Part shown: positions 33,379-42,273 of the stretch, in pieces | Layout: each line of letters opens with the position of its first letter | Position numbering within the stretch: position 1 is the stretch's first letter | NCBI GenBank assembly: GCA_030834895.1 | Contig: JAUQXA010000050.1 | Span: forward strand, 124,001-188,000 | Direction: 5' to 3' | DNA from: Anaerolineales bacterium | GTDB taxonomy: Bacteria; Chloroflexota; Anaerolineae; Anaerolineales; Villigracilaceae | Length of the DNA stretch: 64,000 bases | Translations under genes and position numbers: made by a program | Notes under the pieces: model-generated | The model's database searches: none | What the model was told of the DNA's origin: nothing | Seen by the model: the letters and a program-made list of their open reading frames with translations, nothing else

Positions 33379-34608
33379 ATGGCTGCTTCCTATCCGGAAG
33401 GGAAACCTTTTCGACTTCCATTCAGCCCGGGCTTTCTGGCATGGCTTGCTTTCCTGTCTGTGTTGGTGCTGATCGGGCTGTATTCGCTCATATCCGTTTT
33501 TATCAAAGGTTTGGTCATCACAAACCTGACTGATTCGGTCCCTTGGGGATTGTGGATCACGGTTGACCTTTCCTCCATTGCCCTGGGTGCGGGAGCTTTT
33601 ACCTTGTCGGCGGTCGTGTATATATTTGGTATTAAGCGCCTGCAACCCATCATTCGCCTGGCGATCCTGGTTGGCTTTGCGGGGTACACCTCCGCCATGT
33701 TGATGCTTTTAGCGGATATTGGGCGGCCGGATCGCTTCTGGCACCCCTGGGTATTTTGGAATGTCCACTCGGTACTGTGGGAGGTGACGATGTGCATCAC
33801 CGTTTACCTGCTCATCCTAGTCACCGAGTTTGCGCCGGTGGTGGTGGAAACCCCGTTCTTTGACCGTTGGCCAGCATTGCGAAATTTTGGGCACTTCTTG
33901 CACAAGTTAACGCCCTTCCTTGCGGTGCTTGGCCTGGTGATTTCCCTGCTTCACCAGTCATCCCTGGGAGCCACTTACGGCGTGTTAAAGTCCCGCCCGA
34001 TATGGTTCAAGCCGAGCATGCCGATCATGTTCGTTCTCTCGGCCATTGCCGCCGGGCCGGCAGTCACGATTTCGGTTGCCTATGTGGTTGAATGGATTCT
34101 CGGCAAACGCACCGTCCCGCATGATGTGTTGCAGTTGATTGCCCGTTTCAGTGGCGTAGGTTTGCTTGCCTATGGGTATATCAAATTCTGGGATATGGCC
34201 ACTGTCACCTATTATGGGCGCACACCCGGCGTCAGTTCCGCATTTGCGATACTTCAACAGAACACCCCATTTAGTTTCAGCTTCTGGGTTGGGGAAGTGA
34301 TATTGGGCATTATCCTCCCAGCCATCCTGTTCCTGGTGCCGCGCTATAACAGGAATCCCGCCGCTGCTGTTTTGGGTGGACTCTCGGCCATGGTCGGCAT
34401 CATTATTCACCGCTGGAATGTGACTGTTGGTGGTTTGTTCGTACCCATCTCCTATTCTCCGGGGACCCTGTTCCAATTGCCGACCGGTTCATATTTCCCA
34501 GCTCCCATTGAGTGGGGGGTGGCAATTCTTGTGATCGGCTATGCCTTAATCGTTCTTACGCTCGGAGTCCGCTTCCTGCCGCTTTTCGAGAACAACGGCG
34601 AACACTAA
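33379..34608 (+). CDS. NrfD/PsrC/HybB-type integral membrane quinone-reactive subunit
   Basis: A 409-residue protein. The start at 33379 (MAASYPEGK) follows AAGGAGGGC, one base after the ferredoxin stop. It has about ten hydrophobic helices. NLTDSVPWGLWITVDLSSIALGAGAFTLS, LADIGRPDRFWHP and FWNVHSVLWEV are hallmarks of the HybB/NrfD family, which exchanges electrons with menaquinone without haem. It completes a cytochrome-ferredoxin-NrfD module like the core of Nrf, Qrc or alternative complex III. A terminator lies just after the gene, so the following cytochrome b modules are probably a separate transcript. Confidence 0.93.
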   Translation: MAASYPEGKPFRLPFSPGFLAWLAFLSVLVLIGLYSLISVFIKGLVITNLTDSVPWGLWITVDLSSIALGAGAFTLSAVVYIFGIKRLQPIIRLAILVGFAGYTSAMLMLLADIGRPDRFWHPWVFWNVHSVLWEVTMCITVYLLILVTEFAPVVVETPFFDRWPALRNFGHFLHKLTPFLAVLGLVISLLHQSSLGATYGVLKSRPIWFKPSMPIMFVLSAIAAGPAVTISVAYVVEWILGKRTVPHDVLQLIARFSGVGLLAYGYIKFWDMATVTYYGRTPGVSSAFAILQQNTPFSFSFWVGEVILGIILPAILFLVPRYNRNPAAAVLGGLSAMVGIIIHRWNVTVGGLFVPISYSPGTLFQLPTGSYFPAPIEWGVAILVIGYALIVLTLGVRFLPLFENNGEH

Positions 34609-34630
34609 TTTCTCTTATAAATTCTCATCT

Positions 34631-34667
34631 CAAACGAGCAGGGCAAAAAACCTGCTCGTTTTGTTTT
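34631..34667 (+). terminator. Rho-independent terminator after the NrfD-like gene
   Basis: AAACGAGCAGG and CCTGCTCGTTTT form an 11-bp stem around a seven-base loop, followed by TTGTTTT, 25 bp after the stop. Confidence 0.88.
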
Positions 34668-34831
34668 CCCATTTTGCTTGAATTCATGTAACGGGCTTGA
34701 TTCTTCAATTTCCTATCGGACAATTTTGAGTTATACTGTCGTCTAACTAATCCTACACTCATATTTGGAGATGCAATGCCTGCCATATACGATGCAAGCT
34801 TTTGGAAAGCTTTGCCGTGGAGGGAATCGCA
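34668..34831. promoter_or_regulatory. Probable promoter region of the nonahaem cytochrome/cytochrome b operon
   Basis: A 164-bp AT-rich region with TTATACT at 34731-34737 as a good -10 candidate; no clear -35 at 17 bases. A TTGA-TTCT-TCAA palindrome is at 34697-34708. The site GGAGGGA precedes the ATG at 34832. Confidence 0.4.
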
Positions 34832-35095
34832 ATGAATGATACTTCCGCCAACCCGATTTTTGTGGCTTTACTGTTCATCCTGCGATGTATTGTCCCGCTT
34901 GCCATTTTATTCGGGATATCCTATCTCCTCCGCAAAATGGGACTTGTAGCCGTGGAATCGCCTGAACCACCCGATGAAAATAGCGGCGAGGCGGCTGAGA
35001 CCACACCCCAAATAGAGACCGTGACTGCCGAAAGCGGGGGTTCAAAGGCGGGTCCGGACGAGATGAAAACCATCGAACACAACAAGGAGTCGTAG
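34832..35095 (+). CDS. Small single-span membrane protein opening the cytochrome b operon
   Basis: An 87-residue protein; the start (MNDTSANPIF) follows GGAGGGAATCGCA. A hydrophobic helix (VALLFILRCIVPLAILFGISYLL) is followed by an acidic, Glu/Thr-rich tail. It ends four bases before the nonahaem cytochrome ATG. No family recognised. Position suggests an assembly or stabilising subunit of the cytochrome complex. Confidence 0.65.
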   Translation: MNDTSANPIFVALLFILRCIVPLAILFGISYLLRKMGLVAVESPEPPDENSGEAAETTPQIETVTAESGGSKAGPDEMKTIEHNKES

Positions 35096-35098
35096 CCA

Positions 35099-36211
35099 AT
35101 GACACCGCGAACCTTTCATCGGCAGGTCTTCTGGCTGATCGCGGCAGGTACGCTTGCCTTGCTGATCAGCGTTTCACTCTTTGTCTCGCCTGCCAATGCC
35201 AAACCTCCCACACAGGAGACTGAAAAGTACTGTCTATCCTGTCACGGAGATGAAACCTTGAGCATGACCCTTCCCGGCGGCGAGAACCTTTCGCTTTACA
35301 TCGCACAGGATGACCTCCGCCATTCCGTGCACAGTTCCGTTGGGATCGAGTGTGAAGCCTGCCATAATGATATTACCGGATACCCGCATCCTGAAAATAA
35401 ATTCAAGACGAAACGTGAACTTTCCCTCGCCTATTATCAGACTTGTGAAAAATGTCATTCGACGAACTACGAAAAGGCTCAGGATAGCATGCATGCCCAG
35501 GCTGCGGCAGCCGGGAACTTAAATGCCCCAATCTGCACCGACTGTCATGGCGCACATGACATTCGCCCGGCAAATGAACCCCGCTCCCTCATCTCCGAGA
35601 CGTGCAAACAATGTCATTCCGAAATTGTGGAAACCTACCGTCAGAGTGTGCACGGCGCGGCATTGATGGCGGACGAAAACCCCGATGTCCCTGTCTGCAC
35701 CGACTGTCATGGCGTTCACAACATTCAGGATCCGCGCACGAGTCAGTTCCGCATAGCCGAGCCTGAACTGTGCGCCGGCTGCCATGCAGATCAGGAACTG
35801 ATGTCCAAGTATGGCTTGTCCGCCGATGTGTACAGCATTTATAAACGCTCCTGGCATGGTGTGGATGTTTCCGTCTATAAGGCGAAGTGGCCCACCATCT
35901 GGCACGATAGCGCGGTCTGCTCAGACTGTCATGGTATTCACGATATCCGCTCCACGAGCGACCCCAAATCCAGCGTGAATAAGCAGAATTTGCTTGCCAC
36001 GTGTCAAAAATGCCACCCCGGAGCGGGTCCCAACTGGACCGATGCCTGGACAGGGCATAACGAGATCAGCTTCGAACGCACACCCTTCCTGTTTTACGTT
36101 GAAAAATTCTATGGTTCATTCACCCCGTTCGTTTTGTGGGCATGTATCATCTATGTCGTTCTGCAAATTGTTCGCGCCACTGTGGATCGCGTGAGGAGTA
36201 ACCGGCCATGA
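35099..36211 (+). CDS. Membrane-anchored nonahaem c-type cytochrome, first copy
   Basis: A 370-residue protein. The signal peptide ends near PANAKP (34). Nine CxxCH sites occur, with first Cys near 45, 85, 116, 146, 169, 200, 225, 274 and 302. Repeated CTDCHGVHNIQD/CSDCHGIHDIR segments indicate internal duplication of haem units. One C-terminal helix (about 342-360, FVLWACIIYVVLQIV) anchors it. Its TGA overlaps the next ATG as ATGA. With the cytochrome b encoded next it makes a likely quinol-to-multihaem electron module on the outer side of the membrane. It resembles the product of 36918-38348 in haem number and order. Confidence 0.93.
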   Translation: MTPRTFHRQVFWLIAAGTLALLISVSLFVSPANAKPPTQETEKYCLSCHGDETLSMTLPGGENLSLYIAQDDLRHSVHSSVGIECEACHNDITGYPHPENKFKTKRELSLAYYQTCEKCHSTNYEKAQDSMHAQAAAAGNLNAPICTDCHGAHDIRPANEPRSLISETCKQCHSEIVETYRQSVHGAALMADENPDVPVCTDCHGVHNIQDPRTSQFRIAEPELCAGCHADQELMSKYGLSADVYSIYKRSWHGVDVSVYKAKWPTIWHDSAVCSDCHGIHDIRSTSDPKSSVNKQNLLATCQKCHPGAGPNWTDAWTGHNEISFERTPFLFYVEKFYGSFTPFVLWACIIYVVLQIVRATVDRVRSNRP

Positions 36212-36918
36212 GCGGAAAAAAAGTCAATGCCACCCCGCATGCCTGGCATGAGCGCACCTTTTTCAGATTTACCCTTGGTCAGCGCTGGGAGCATGCCATC
36301 CTGTTGTTGAGCGGACTCGTCCTTCTGTTGACCGGCCTGCCCCAAAAATACCGCGAGTTTTCGATCAGCCAGGATTTGCTCTCGACCCCCGAACAAGTTC
36401 TTCTGATACGTCAGATCCACCACATTGCGGCCATCGTCCTCGGACTGGAAATCATCTATCACCTGGGGCGCATCCTCTTTTTGATGAGCCGCCGCAGTCT
36501 GCCGGGTGACCTGCTCCCCACCATGCAGGATGTGCGCGATGCCTGGCATATGCTTCAATATTTGCTTTTCATCCGCAAGGATAAGCCCGGATTCGGACGT
36601 TACAATTTCGAACAGAAGGTGACCTATTGGTTCGTCTTCTTTGGCATCGCCATCATGGGCATCAGCGGACTTATCATCTGGTTCCCGGTGCAGGCCACTC
36701 AATTCCTGCCGGGCGGGGTGGTGCCGGCGGCCAAAATGGCGCATAGCACCGAATCGGTGGTAATGCTGATCTTCATTGTGGTCTGGCACATCTATCACGT
36801 CCATATCGAGCGTCTTAACCTGAGCATGTTTACAGGCCGCCTGAGTGAAGAGGAAATGCGCCTCTTCCACGAAAAGGAATATGAACGTCTCGGCGGACAA
36901 TCAGGAGAGAGAAAGTGA
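36208..36918 (+). CDS. Cytochrome b, formate-dehydrogenase gamma / cytochrome b561-like
   Basis: A 236-residue protein with four main membrane helices. His residues placed to bind two b haems are seen in FTLGQRWEHAILLLSGL, IHHIAAIVLGLEIIYHLGR and VWHIYHVHIERLNLS. The loop FLPGGVVPAAKMAHS is typical of the family that oxidises or reduces quinones at FdnI/HydC-type membrane subunits. It is coupled to the preceding nonahaem cytochrome (ATGA) and followed by another (one-base overlap, TGATG). It gives the complex its quinone link. Confidence 0.9.
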   Translation: MSGKKVNATPHAWHERTFFRFTLGQRWEHAILLLSGLVLLLTGLPQKYREFSISQDLLSTPEQVLLIRQIHHIAAIVLGLEIIYHLGRILFLMSRRSLPGDLLPTMQDVRDAWHMLQYLLFIRKDKPGFGRYNFEQKVTYWFVFFGIAIMGISGLIIWFPVQATQFLPGGVVPAAKMAHSTESVVMLIFIVVWHIYHVHIERLNLSMFTGRLSEEEMRLFHEKEYERLGGQSGERK

Positions 36919-38348
36919 TGCGACGACTCCGCTACCTGCTTATCGCGGCGGGGCTTGTGGCCTGCCTCACCGGTTTTGGGCTTGCCATGTCACCCGTTTC
37001 AGCAGATTCGCCTTTCACGGCGGACACCATACCTCCGTTTCAACCCCAGACGGCGGATAACAGCTTGTGTTTTTCCTGTCATACCAAGGAAGGTTTTTCG
37101 GTCAAATTGAACAGCGGCGAAACCCTGCCATTGACCATCAACCAGGAGGCATTCGAGAACAGCGTGCATGGCGAGAATCAGGTCGCTTGTGCCGCCTGCC
37201 ATGTGGATACCGCGAGCTTCCCGCATCCTGAGCGGACGACGGAAACCCTGCGCGACGTCACCTTGAAATACTACACCTCCTGCCAGCAATGTCACGCCGA
37301 GCAATTCAACAAGACCCTGGATAGCGTCCATCAAAAGGCGCTGGCTGGCGGTAACACAAATGCGGCTGTATGTGCCGACTGTCATGACCCGCATACTCAA
37401 CAGCGTATGACAGATCCCACAAGCGGAAAGCTGCTCCCCAATGCCCGCCTGCACGTACCCGACACTTGTGCCAAGTGCCATAGCGCTATTTATGACACAT
37501 ATAAACAAAGTGTTCATGGTGCGGCTCTGACCCAGGAAGGCAACCTGGATGTGCCGACCTGCATCGATTGTCATGGCGTTCATAATATTCAGGACCCCAC
37601 AACTGCCACCTTCCGCAACAGCACGCCCTATCTGTGCGCCACCTGTCACACCGACACAAAATTAATGGGCAAGTATGGACTTTCCACCGAGGTTTTGAAC
37701 ACCTACGTGGCGGACTTCCATGGCACCACCGTCGTGCTGTTTGATAAGACCTTCCCCGACCAGCCAACCAACAAACCGGTCTGTACAGACTGTCATGGTG
37801 TTCATGACATTGCAAAAAGCGACGACCCAGCCAAGGGACTGGCAGTGAAAGAGAACCTGCTTGCGCGCTGCCAAAAATGTCATCCGGGCACGAGCGCCAA
37901 CTTCCCGGATGCGTGGCTTTCACATTACATTCCCACACCGGAAAAATATCCCATTGTTTATTATGTGAACCTGTTCTACAAGTTCTTTATCCCCGGCGTG
38001 CTCGTCCCCATGGCGGTGCTCGTGGTCATGGACTTCACCCGCATGATGATCAACCGCTCACGAAAGAGGAAACCTGTAGTGGTCCATAAGACGCCCCCGC
38101 CATCGACAGAAGAGGCGGAAGTCCTCGCACCACCCGTCGAAGAGGCACAGCCTGAGGCTGAGGAAGCGCCTGTGATTCCTGAAACCCTGCAAGCTGTGGA
38201 ACAAGGAGAAGTTTCCGCTCCCGAACAGCCGCAAACCGAAGCGGCTGAAGATGTTCCAGCCTCCGAACAAGCGCTGGCCGACGAGGCTGAATCCGCTCCC
38301 GCTTCGGATGAGTCGAAGAACAACGGCGAGGAGGCATCCAATGTCTAA
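36918..38348 (+). CDS. Membrane-anchored nonahaem c-type cytochrome, second copy with acidic tail
   Basis: A 476-residue protein starting at ATG 36918 (MRRLRYLL). Signal peptide to about 33. Nine CxxCH sites in the same order as the 35099 copy: CFSCH, CAACH, CQQCH, CADCH, CAKCH, CIDCH, CATCH, CTDCH and CQKCH. The GVHNIQDP and YGLSTEVL segments align with the first copy. One membrane helix (VLVPMAVLVVMDFTRMMI) is followed by a cytoplasmic tail of about 90 residues rich in Glu, Ala and Pro (APPVEEAQPEAEEAP), absent from the first copy. Its stop overlaps the next gene by eight bases. Confidence 0.93.
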   Translation: MRRLRYLLIAAGLVACLTGFGLAMSPVSADSPFTADTIPPFQPQTADNSLCFSCHTKEGFSVKLNSGETLPLTINQEAFENSVHGENQVACAACHVDTASFPHPERTTETLRDVTLKYYTSCQQCHAEQFNKTLDSVHQKALAGGNTNAAVCADCHDPHTQQRMTDPTSGKLLPNARLHVPDTCAKCHSAIYDTYKQSVHGAALTQEGNLDVPTCIDCHGVHNIQDPTTATFRNSTPYLCATCHTDTKLMGKYGLSTEVLNTYVADFHGTTVVLFDKTFPDQPTNKPVCTDCHGVHDIAKSDDPAKGLAVKENLLARCQKCHPGTSANFPDAWLSHYIPTPEKYPIVYYVNLFYKFFIPGVLVPMAVLVVMDFTRMMINRSRKRKPVVVHKTPPPSTEEAEVLAPPVEEAQPEAEEAPVIPETLQAVEQGEVSAPEQPQTEAAEDVPASEQALADEAESAPASDESKNNGEEASNV

Positions 38349-39582
38349 CGATACCGGCTCCCCGCAGACAAAAATCTACGTCCGCTTTGATCTGGTACAA
38401 AGACTCCAGCACATCGTCTTCCTGATCTCTTTCACGCTGCTGGGCTTTACTGGTTTGCCGCAGAAGTTCCCACTCTCCCCGATCAGTCTGGGAATATTTG
38501 GAATAGTGGGTGGCATCGAAAATGCACGCCTGATCCATCACACCTCCGCCATCGTGATGATGATTGTCAGCGTTTTTCATGTATTGGAAGTCCTGTACCG
38601 CGTAATGGTCCTGCGGACGCCCATCTCCATGATTCCCTGGATCAGCGACGCCATCCATGTCTATGAAGATGTGCTTTACTATCTTGGCCTGCGAAAACAC
38701 AAGGCGTATTACGGCAGGTATTCATACGCTGAAAAAATGGAGTACCTTGCCTTGATTTGGGGAACGATCGTCATGGGGCTGACCGGTTTCATGATGTGGA
38801 ATCCCATCTCCACCCTGCGCCTCCTGCCCGGCGAGGCGGTTCCCGCCGCCAAAGCCGCTCATGGCGGCGAGGCAATTCTGGCTGTCCTTGCCATCATCAT
38901 CTGGCACTTCTATCATGTGCACATCAAGCTTTTCAACAAGAGCATGTTCACCGGCAAGTTGAGCCACGAAGAAATGGAGCATGAGCATCCCGCAGAGCTG
39001 GCGCACATCAACTCGGAACAACAGCCCGGGTCCATCCCGCCTGCCGTTCTGCGAAAGCGGCAGTACATGTACGCGCCCATTGCTATTGTGATTCTGGCAC
39101 TGTTCAGTTATGGCTTCTACTATTTCGTGGGTTATGAAACCACGGCTGTAGTCAGCCCACAATTGCAGCCGACATTGCCCGTTTACGTGCCACAGACTGC
39201 GACGCCGTCACCAAGCCCAACTTCAACTCCCACGCCTTTGCCCACGGCTACGCCGGTGCCGGTTACTGAATCCTCAGGCTCGGTCCCGGCGACTGAACCT
39301 CCCGTCGCCGCCAACCTAACTTGGGACACAGACATCGCTCCCTTATTCACACAAAAATGCCTGATGTGTCACGGCGCAACCGCTTCTGGCGGACTCAACC
39401 TCTCCACCTATGCTGATGCAATGAAGGGAGGTGTTTCGGGTCCCCCATTCACCGCTGGCGACTCAGCCAACAGCCCCGTGATCGCAAAATTTGAAGGTGG
39501 GAAACATCCATACGCGGCACTTTCGGCTGAAGAGTTGGATAAGATAAAAGCCTGGCTGGACGCGGGTGCGTTGGAAAAGTAA
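38341..39582 (+). CDS. Cytochrome b fused to a monohaem cytochrome c domain
   Basis: A 413-residue protein; the start (MSNDTGSPQ) follows GAGGAGGCATCC. Residues 1-215 are a four-helix FDH-gamma-like cytochrome b homologous to the 36208 gene (FDLVQRLQHIVFLISF, LIHHTSAIVMMIVSVFH, IIWHFYHVHIKLFNKS). A fifth helix lies at about 240-262, followed by a Pro/Thr/Ser linker. Residues about 330-413 are a class-I-like cytochrome c with one CLMCH and a C-terminal ELDKIKAWLDAGALEK. The fusion adds a mobile outer haem to the cytochrome b and would accept electrons from, or give them to, the nonahaem partner. It ends the operon, followed by a terminator. Confidence 0.92.
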   Translation: MSNDTGSPQTKIYVRFDLVQRLQHIVFLISFTLLGFTGLPQKFPLSPISLGIFGIVGGIENARLIHHTSAIVMMIVSVFHVLEVLYRVMVLRTPISMIPWISDAIHVYEDVLYYLGLRKHKAYYGRYSYAEKMEYLALIWGTIVMGLTGFMMWNPISTLRLLPGEAVPAAKAAHGGEAILAVLAIIIWHFYHVHIKLFNKSMFTGKLSHEEMEHEHPAELAHINSEQQPGSIPPAVLRKRQYMYAPIAIVILALFSYGFYYFVGYETTAVVSPQLQPTLPVYVPQTATPSPSPTSTPTPLPTATPVPVTESSGSVPATEPPVAANLTWDTDIAPLFTQKCLMCHGATASGGLNLSTYADAMKGGVSGPPFTAGDSANSPVIAKFEGGKHPYAALSAEELDKIKAWLDAGALEK

Positions 39583-39591
39583 TCCGTATCG

Positions 39592-39624
39592 AAGGAGCAT
39601 GTACCGGACATGCTCCTCTTTTTG
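39592..39624 (+). terminator. Rho-independent terminator of the cytochrome operon
   Basis: GGAGCATGT and ACATGCTCC form a perfect stem with an ACCGG loop, followed by TCTTTTTG, ten bases past the stop. Confidence 0.9.
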
Positions 39625-39678
39625 TGATGGATTGACGCAGGAGCACCCGAAGGATAAGATAACCATGAGGCGATTTTC

Positions 39679-41139
39679 TTGGGCATCATAACGGTTTACT
39701 TTTTCTATGGTTTGTCCTTCTTCAGCATGGGGCTGGCTATCCTGTTGGAAGTGGGGCGTTCCTCCGAGCTCGACTTTGCGCGCGCCCTGCGTTCGCTGGC
39801 AGGATTTGGGCTGGTACATGGCACTCACGAATGGCTGGAGATGTTCCTGCTCATTTTCCCGCAATTGCAGGATTTGCCTTTTTATCGATGGGTGGGGACG
39901 GGGCGCGTCGTGTTGCTTGCAATCTCCTTCATGTTCCTGATCTCCTTCGGCGCACGGCTTGTCGTCGGTCCAAAGCGGACTCAGCTTACCTGGCAGATGC
40001 TGGGTGTCATTGCAATCATCTGGACCTTGGGACTGGTGTGGCTTTTCCTGACTGAACCCGTCGAAGTGCGCGTTGTTGCCTCAGATGTCTACACCCGCTA
40101 TTCGCTGGCAATTCCAGGCGCCGCATTAACCGCCTGGGGATTATTTTTGCAAAGGCAAAAATTTTTGCAGGCGGGGATGCAAGGATTCGGGCGGGATGTG
40201 ATCATTGCGGCACTGGCTTTTGGCCTGTACGGCGGCATTGGACAACTCTTCGCCTCGCCAAGCGTGGTGTTCCCTTCGGACTTCCTGAACGCAGAGACCT
40301 TTCGCGAATGGTTCGGCTTTCGCATTCAACTCTTCCGTTCGGTGATGGCCTGCGTTGCGGCAATTTCAATTATCCGTTCGCTGCGCGCGTTCGAGGAGGA
40401 GAATCGCCGTCAGATCGAAGGCCTCAGGCAGGCACAGTCGGACGAACGTCAACGGCTGTCAGAACTAAGGGAGGAATTACTGCGGCAAACCGTCCGCGCC
40501 CAGGAGTTGGAACGTCAACGCATTGCACGTGAATTGCATGACGAGGTCGGTCAGACATTGACTGCCCTTGGGATGGGCATGCGCGCCATTGCGGATAACG
40601 CCTCTTCCCACCCGGACCGTGTAAGCAGGCAGGCGCGTGAAATGCAAAATGTGGTGACAGGGGGACTCCTCGGCCTGCAAAATTTGATTACCGGATTGCA
40701 CCCGCCGCAACTGGATGATTTTGGACTGGTATCGGCCTTGCGCTGGTTCGGCGCCCAGGTGAAGGAACGGGTCAATTTACCAGTAACAGTTACCTCCCAG
40801 GGAGAGGAGCCGAATCTATCACAGGAAATTCGCACGGTTCTCTACCGCATCGTTCAGGAATGTCTCACAAATGTCATCCGCCATGCAAAGGCGGAACGTG
40901 CTGATGTACAGATAACCTTTGCCGATGGCGAGGTGCGAATCCGCGTGGAGGATAACGGCTGCGGCTTCGATTTGAATGCCGCATTGAACCGTCACGAATA
41001 TCCGTGCTGGGGATTGCATGGAATGCAGGAGCGCGCATTGCTGGTGGGCGGGGAATGTACGATCATGTCTGAAACCGGGAAGGGAACGCTGATCGAAGTG
41101 GTTGTGCCACTCGAAAAGGAAACTCATGAAAAAAATTAA
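39679..41139 (+). CDS. Membrane sensor histidine kinase, NarX/DegS-type core
   Basis: A 486-residue protein. The frame has no ATG near its start; TTG at 39679 is chosen with GAGG eight bases upstream (ATT at 39673 is the alternative). The N-terminal about 240 residues form seven or eight membrane helices with an early His-Glu motif (VHGTHEWLEMFLL). A coiled coil then leads to HisKA_3 with phospho-His in RQRIARELHDEVGQTLTAL and a HATPase with EDNGCGFD and WGLHGMQERA. It has no large extracytoplasmic domain, so it probably senses within the membrane (redox or quinone state). Its position next to the respiratory locus fits control of it. The coding end overlaps the regulator start. Confidence 0.88.
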   Translation: MGIITVYFFYGLSFFSMGLAILLEVGRSSELDFARALRSLAGFGLVHGTHEWLEMFLLIFPQLQDLPFYRWVGTGRVVLLAISFMFLISFGARLVVGPKRTQLTWQMLGVIAIIWTLGLVWLFLTEPVEVRVVASDVYTRYSLAIPGAALTAWGLFLQRQKFLQAGMQGFGRDVIIAALAFGLYGGIGQLFASPSVVFPSDFLNAETFREWFGFRIQLFRSVMACVAAISIIRSLRAFEEENRRQIEGLRQAQSDERQRLSELREELLRQTVRAQELERQRIARELHDEVGQTLTALGMGMRAIADNASSHPDRVSRQAREMQNVVTGGLLGLQNLITGLHPPQLDDFGLVSALRWFGAQVKERVNLPVTVTSQGEEPNLSQEIRTVLYRIVQECLTNVIRHAKAERADVQITFADGEVRIRVEDNGCGFDLNAALNRHEYPCWGLHGMQERALLVGGECTIMSETGKGTLIEVVVPLEKETHEKN

Positions 41140-41779
41140 ACTTCTACTCGTGGACGATCACGTCGTTGTACGCGGTGGTCTGCGGATGTTGCTTGAGAAC
41201 GAGGCGGATTTCGTCATCGTCGGCGAGGCGGACAGTGGGGAACAGGCCCTCGACCTTGCCGATCAGTTGAAGCCCGACGTGATCATCATGGATCTCACCC
41301 TGCCTGATATATCCGGCATCGAAGCCACACGCCGCGTCAAACAAAAACATCCCGAAACGGCGGTTGCCGCGTTGACCATACACGAAGACCAGCAATACTT
41401 CTTCGAGATGCTTCAAGCGGGCGCTTCAGCCTACGTGCCCAAGCGCGCCGCTCCCGATGACCTGATCACAGCCATCCGTGCAGCGCATCGCGGCGAGACG
41501 TACATTTATCCCTCGCTGGCAAAATTGCTGGTCAATGATTTTTTGGAACACTCCGACGATGAGAAGCAAACGGCCGCCATGAGTGAATTGACTCGGCGCG
41601 AACAGGAGGTTCTTTCCCTGCTTGCCGAAGGGAAAACCAACGACGAGATTGCCGGCGAACTTGTCATTAGCCCGCACACTGTGGCCCGTCACCGGGAGAA
41701 TTTGATGGGGAAACTGGGGCTTCATAATCGCAGCGAACTGGTGAAGTACGCGATCCGCAAGGGATTGATCAAACCATAG
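41126..41779 (+). CDS. NarL/FixJ-family response regulator
   Basis: A 217-residue protein; the start (MKKIKLLLVDDH) follows AAAAGGAAACTC and overlaps the kinase gene by 14 bases. The receiver has Asp10-Asp11, phospho-acceptor in VIIMDLTLPDISG and Lys in YVPKRAAPDD. The LuxR-type HTH has LTRREQEVLSLLAEGKTNDEIAG and the recognition helix SPHTVARHRENLMGKLGL. It is the cognate output of the adjacent kinase. Candidate targets are the cytochrome operon upstream or the molybdoenzyme operon downstream; this is by position only. Confidence 0.93.
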   Translation: MKKIKLLLVDDHVVVRGGLRMLLENEADFVIVGEADSGEQALDLADQLKPDVIIMDLTLPDISGIEATRRVKQKHPETAVAALTIHEDQQYFFEMLQAGASAYVPKRAAPDDLITAIRAAHRGETYIYPSLAKLLVNDFLEHSDDEKQTAAMSELTRREQEVLSLLAEGKTNDEIAGELVISPHTVARHRENLMGKLGLHNRSELVKYAIRKGLIKP

Positions 41780-41809
41780 GTAGGGCAAACACCCTATTGT
41801 AAAATGAGG

Positions 41810-41837
41810 AGAGCCGCCTATTGCCGGGCGGCTCTTT
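41810..41837 (+). terminator. Rho-independent terminator after the regulator gene
   Basis: AGAGCCGCC and GGCGGCTCT form a nine-base perfect stem with a short loop, followed by TTTCG. Confidence 0.8.
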
Positions 41838-41898
41838 CGCGTGTATTCTGTAATTGGATGAAAAGATAACGAATATGTAACCAGGAAAGGAGGTTGCC

Positions 41899-42186
41899 AT
41901 GCGCAAAGTATCTTTTGTAGCGGTGTTTTGGACGTTTGCACTTGCGATCCCGTTTACAGTTATCGCACTGGCAGGGGTTGCCTACATTGACACTCATTTC
42001 AGCGTCATTGCCCAGGCGATTGCCCGCTTCGAGGCGGTTACCTCCGCCACCGGACGTGGCTGGCTCGTGGAACTTTCCGAGCGCGCGCCCGAATTGGTGG
42101 GCATGCTGGTCGGTCTGATCGTAATGCTGACGATCTACCTATTCTCCCAACGCCCGGCAAAAACCGCTGACGTCCCCAAAAAATAG
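41899..42186 (+). CDS. Small two-helix membrane protein, unknown function
   Basis: A 95-residue protein with a strong site (AAAGGAGGTTGCC). Helix one spans about 6-28 (VAVFWTFALAIPFTVIALAGV). A 40-residue amphipathic outer segment follows, then helix two (about 66-84, LVGMLVGLIVMLTIYLF) and a short basic tail. No family recognised. It stands alone between two terminators, so it is probably its own transcript. Confidence 0.7.
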   Translation: MRKVSFVAVFWTFALAIPFTVIALAGVAYIDTHFSVIAQAIARFEAVTSATGRGWLVELSERAPELVGMLVGLIVMLTIYLFSQRPAKTADVPKK

Positions 42187-42212
42187 TTGAGTGTCAAGGT
42201 CCTGCAACCTTG

Positions 42213-42252
42213 AAATAAACAACGTCCGCTGGGCAGCGGGCGTTGTTTATTT
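42213..42252. terminator. Bidirectional terminator between convergent genes
   Basis: AAATAAACAACG-CCGC and GCGG-CGTTGTTTATTT arms form a long stem with AT-rich flanks on both sides. It separates the small membrane protein (plus) from the DmsBC-like gene (minus). Confidence 0.85.
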
Positions 42253-42273
42253 AACCTTGCGCAATTTGCCGTT

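Noticed and set aside
34697..34708. FNR/Crp-like box TTGATTCTTCAA
   Set aside because: The half-sites are only four bases apart (TTGA-N4-TCAA), whereas FNR sites have TTGA-N6-TCAA. Kept as an AT-rich promoter region only.
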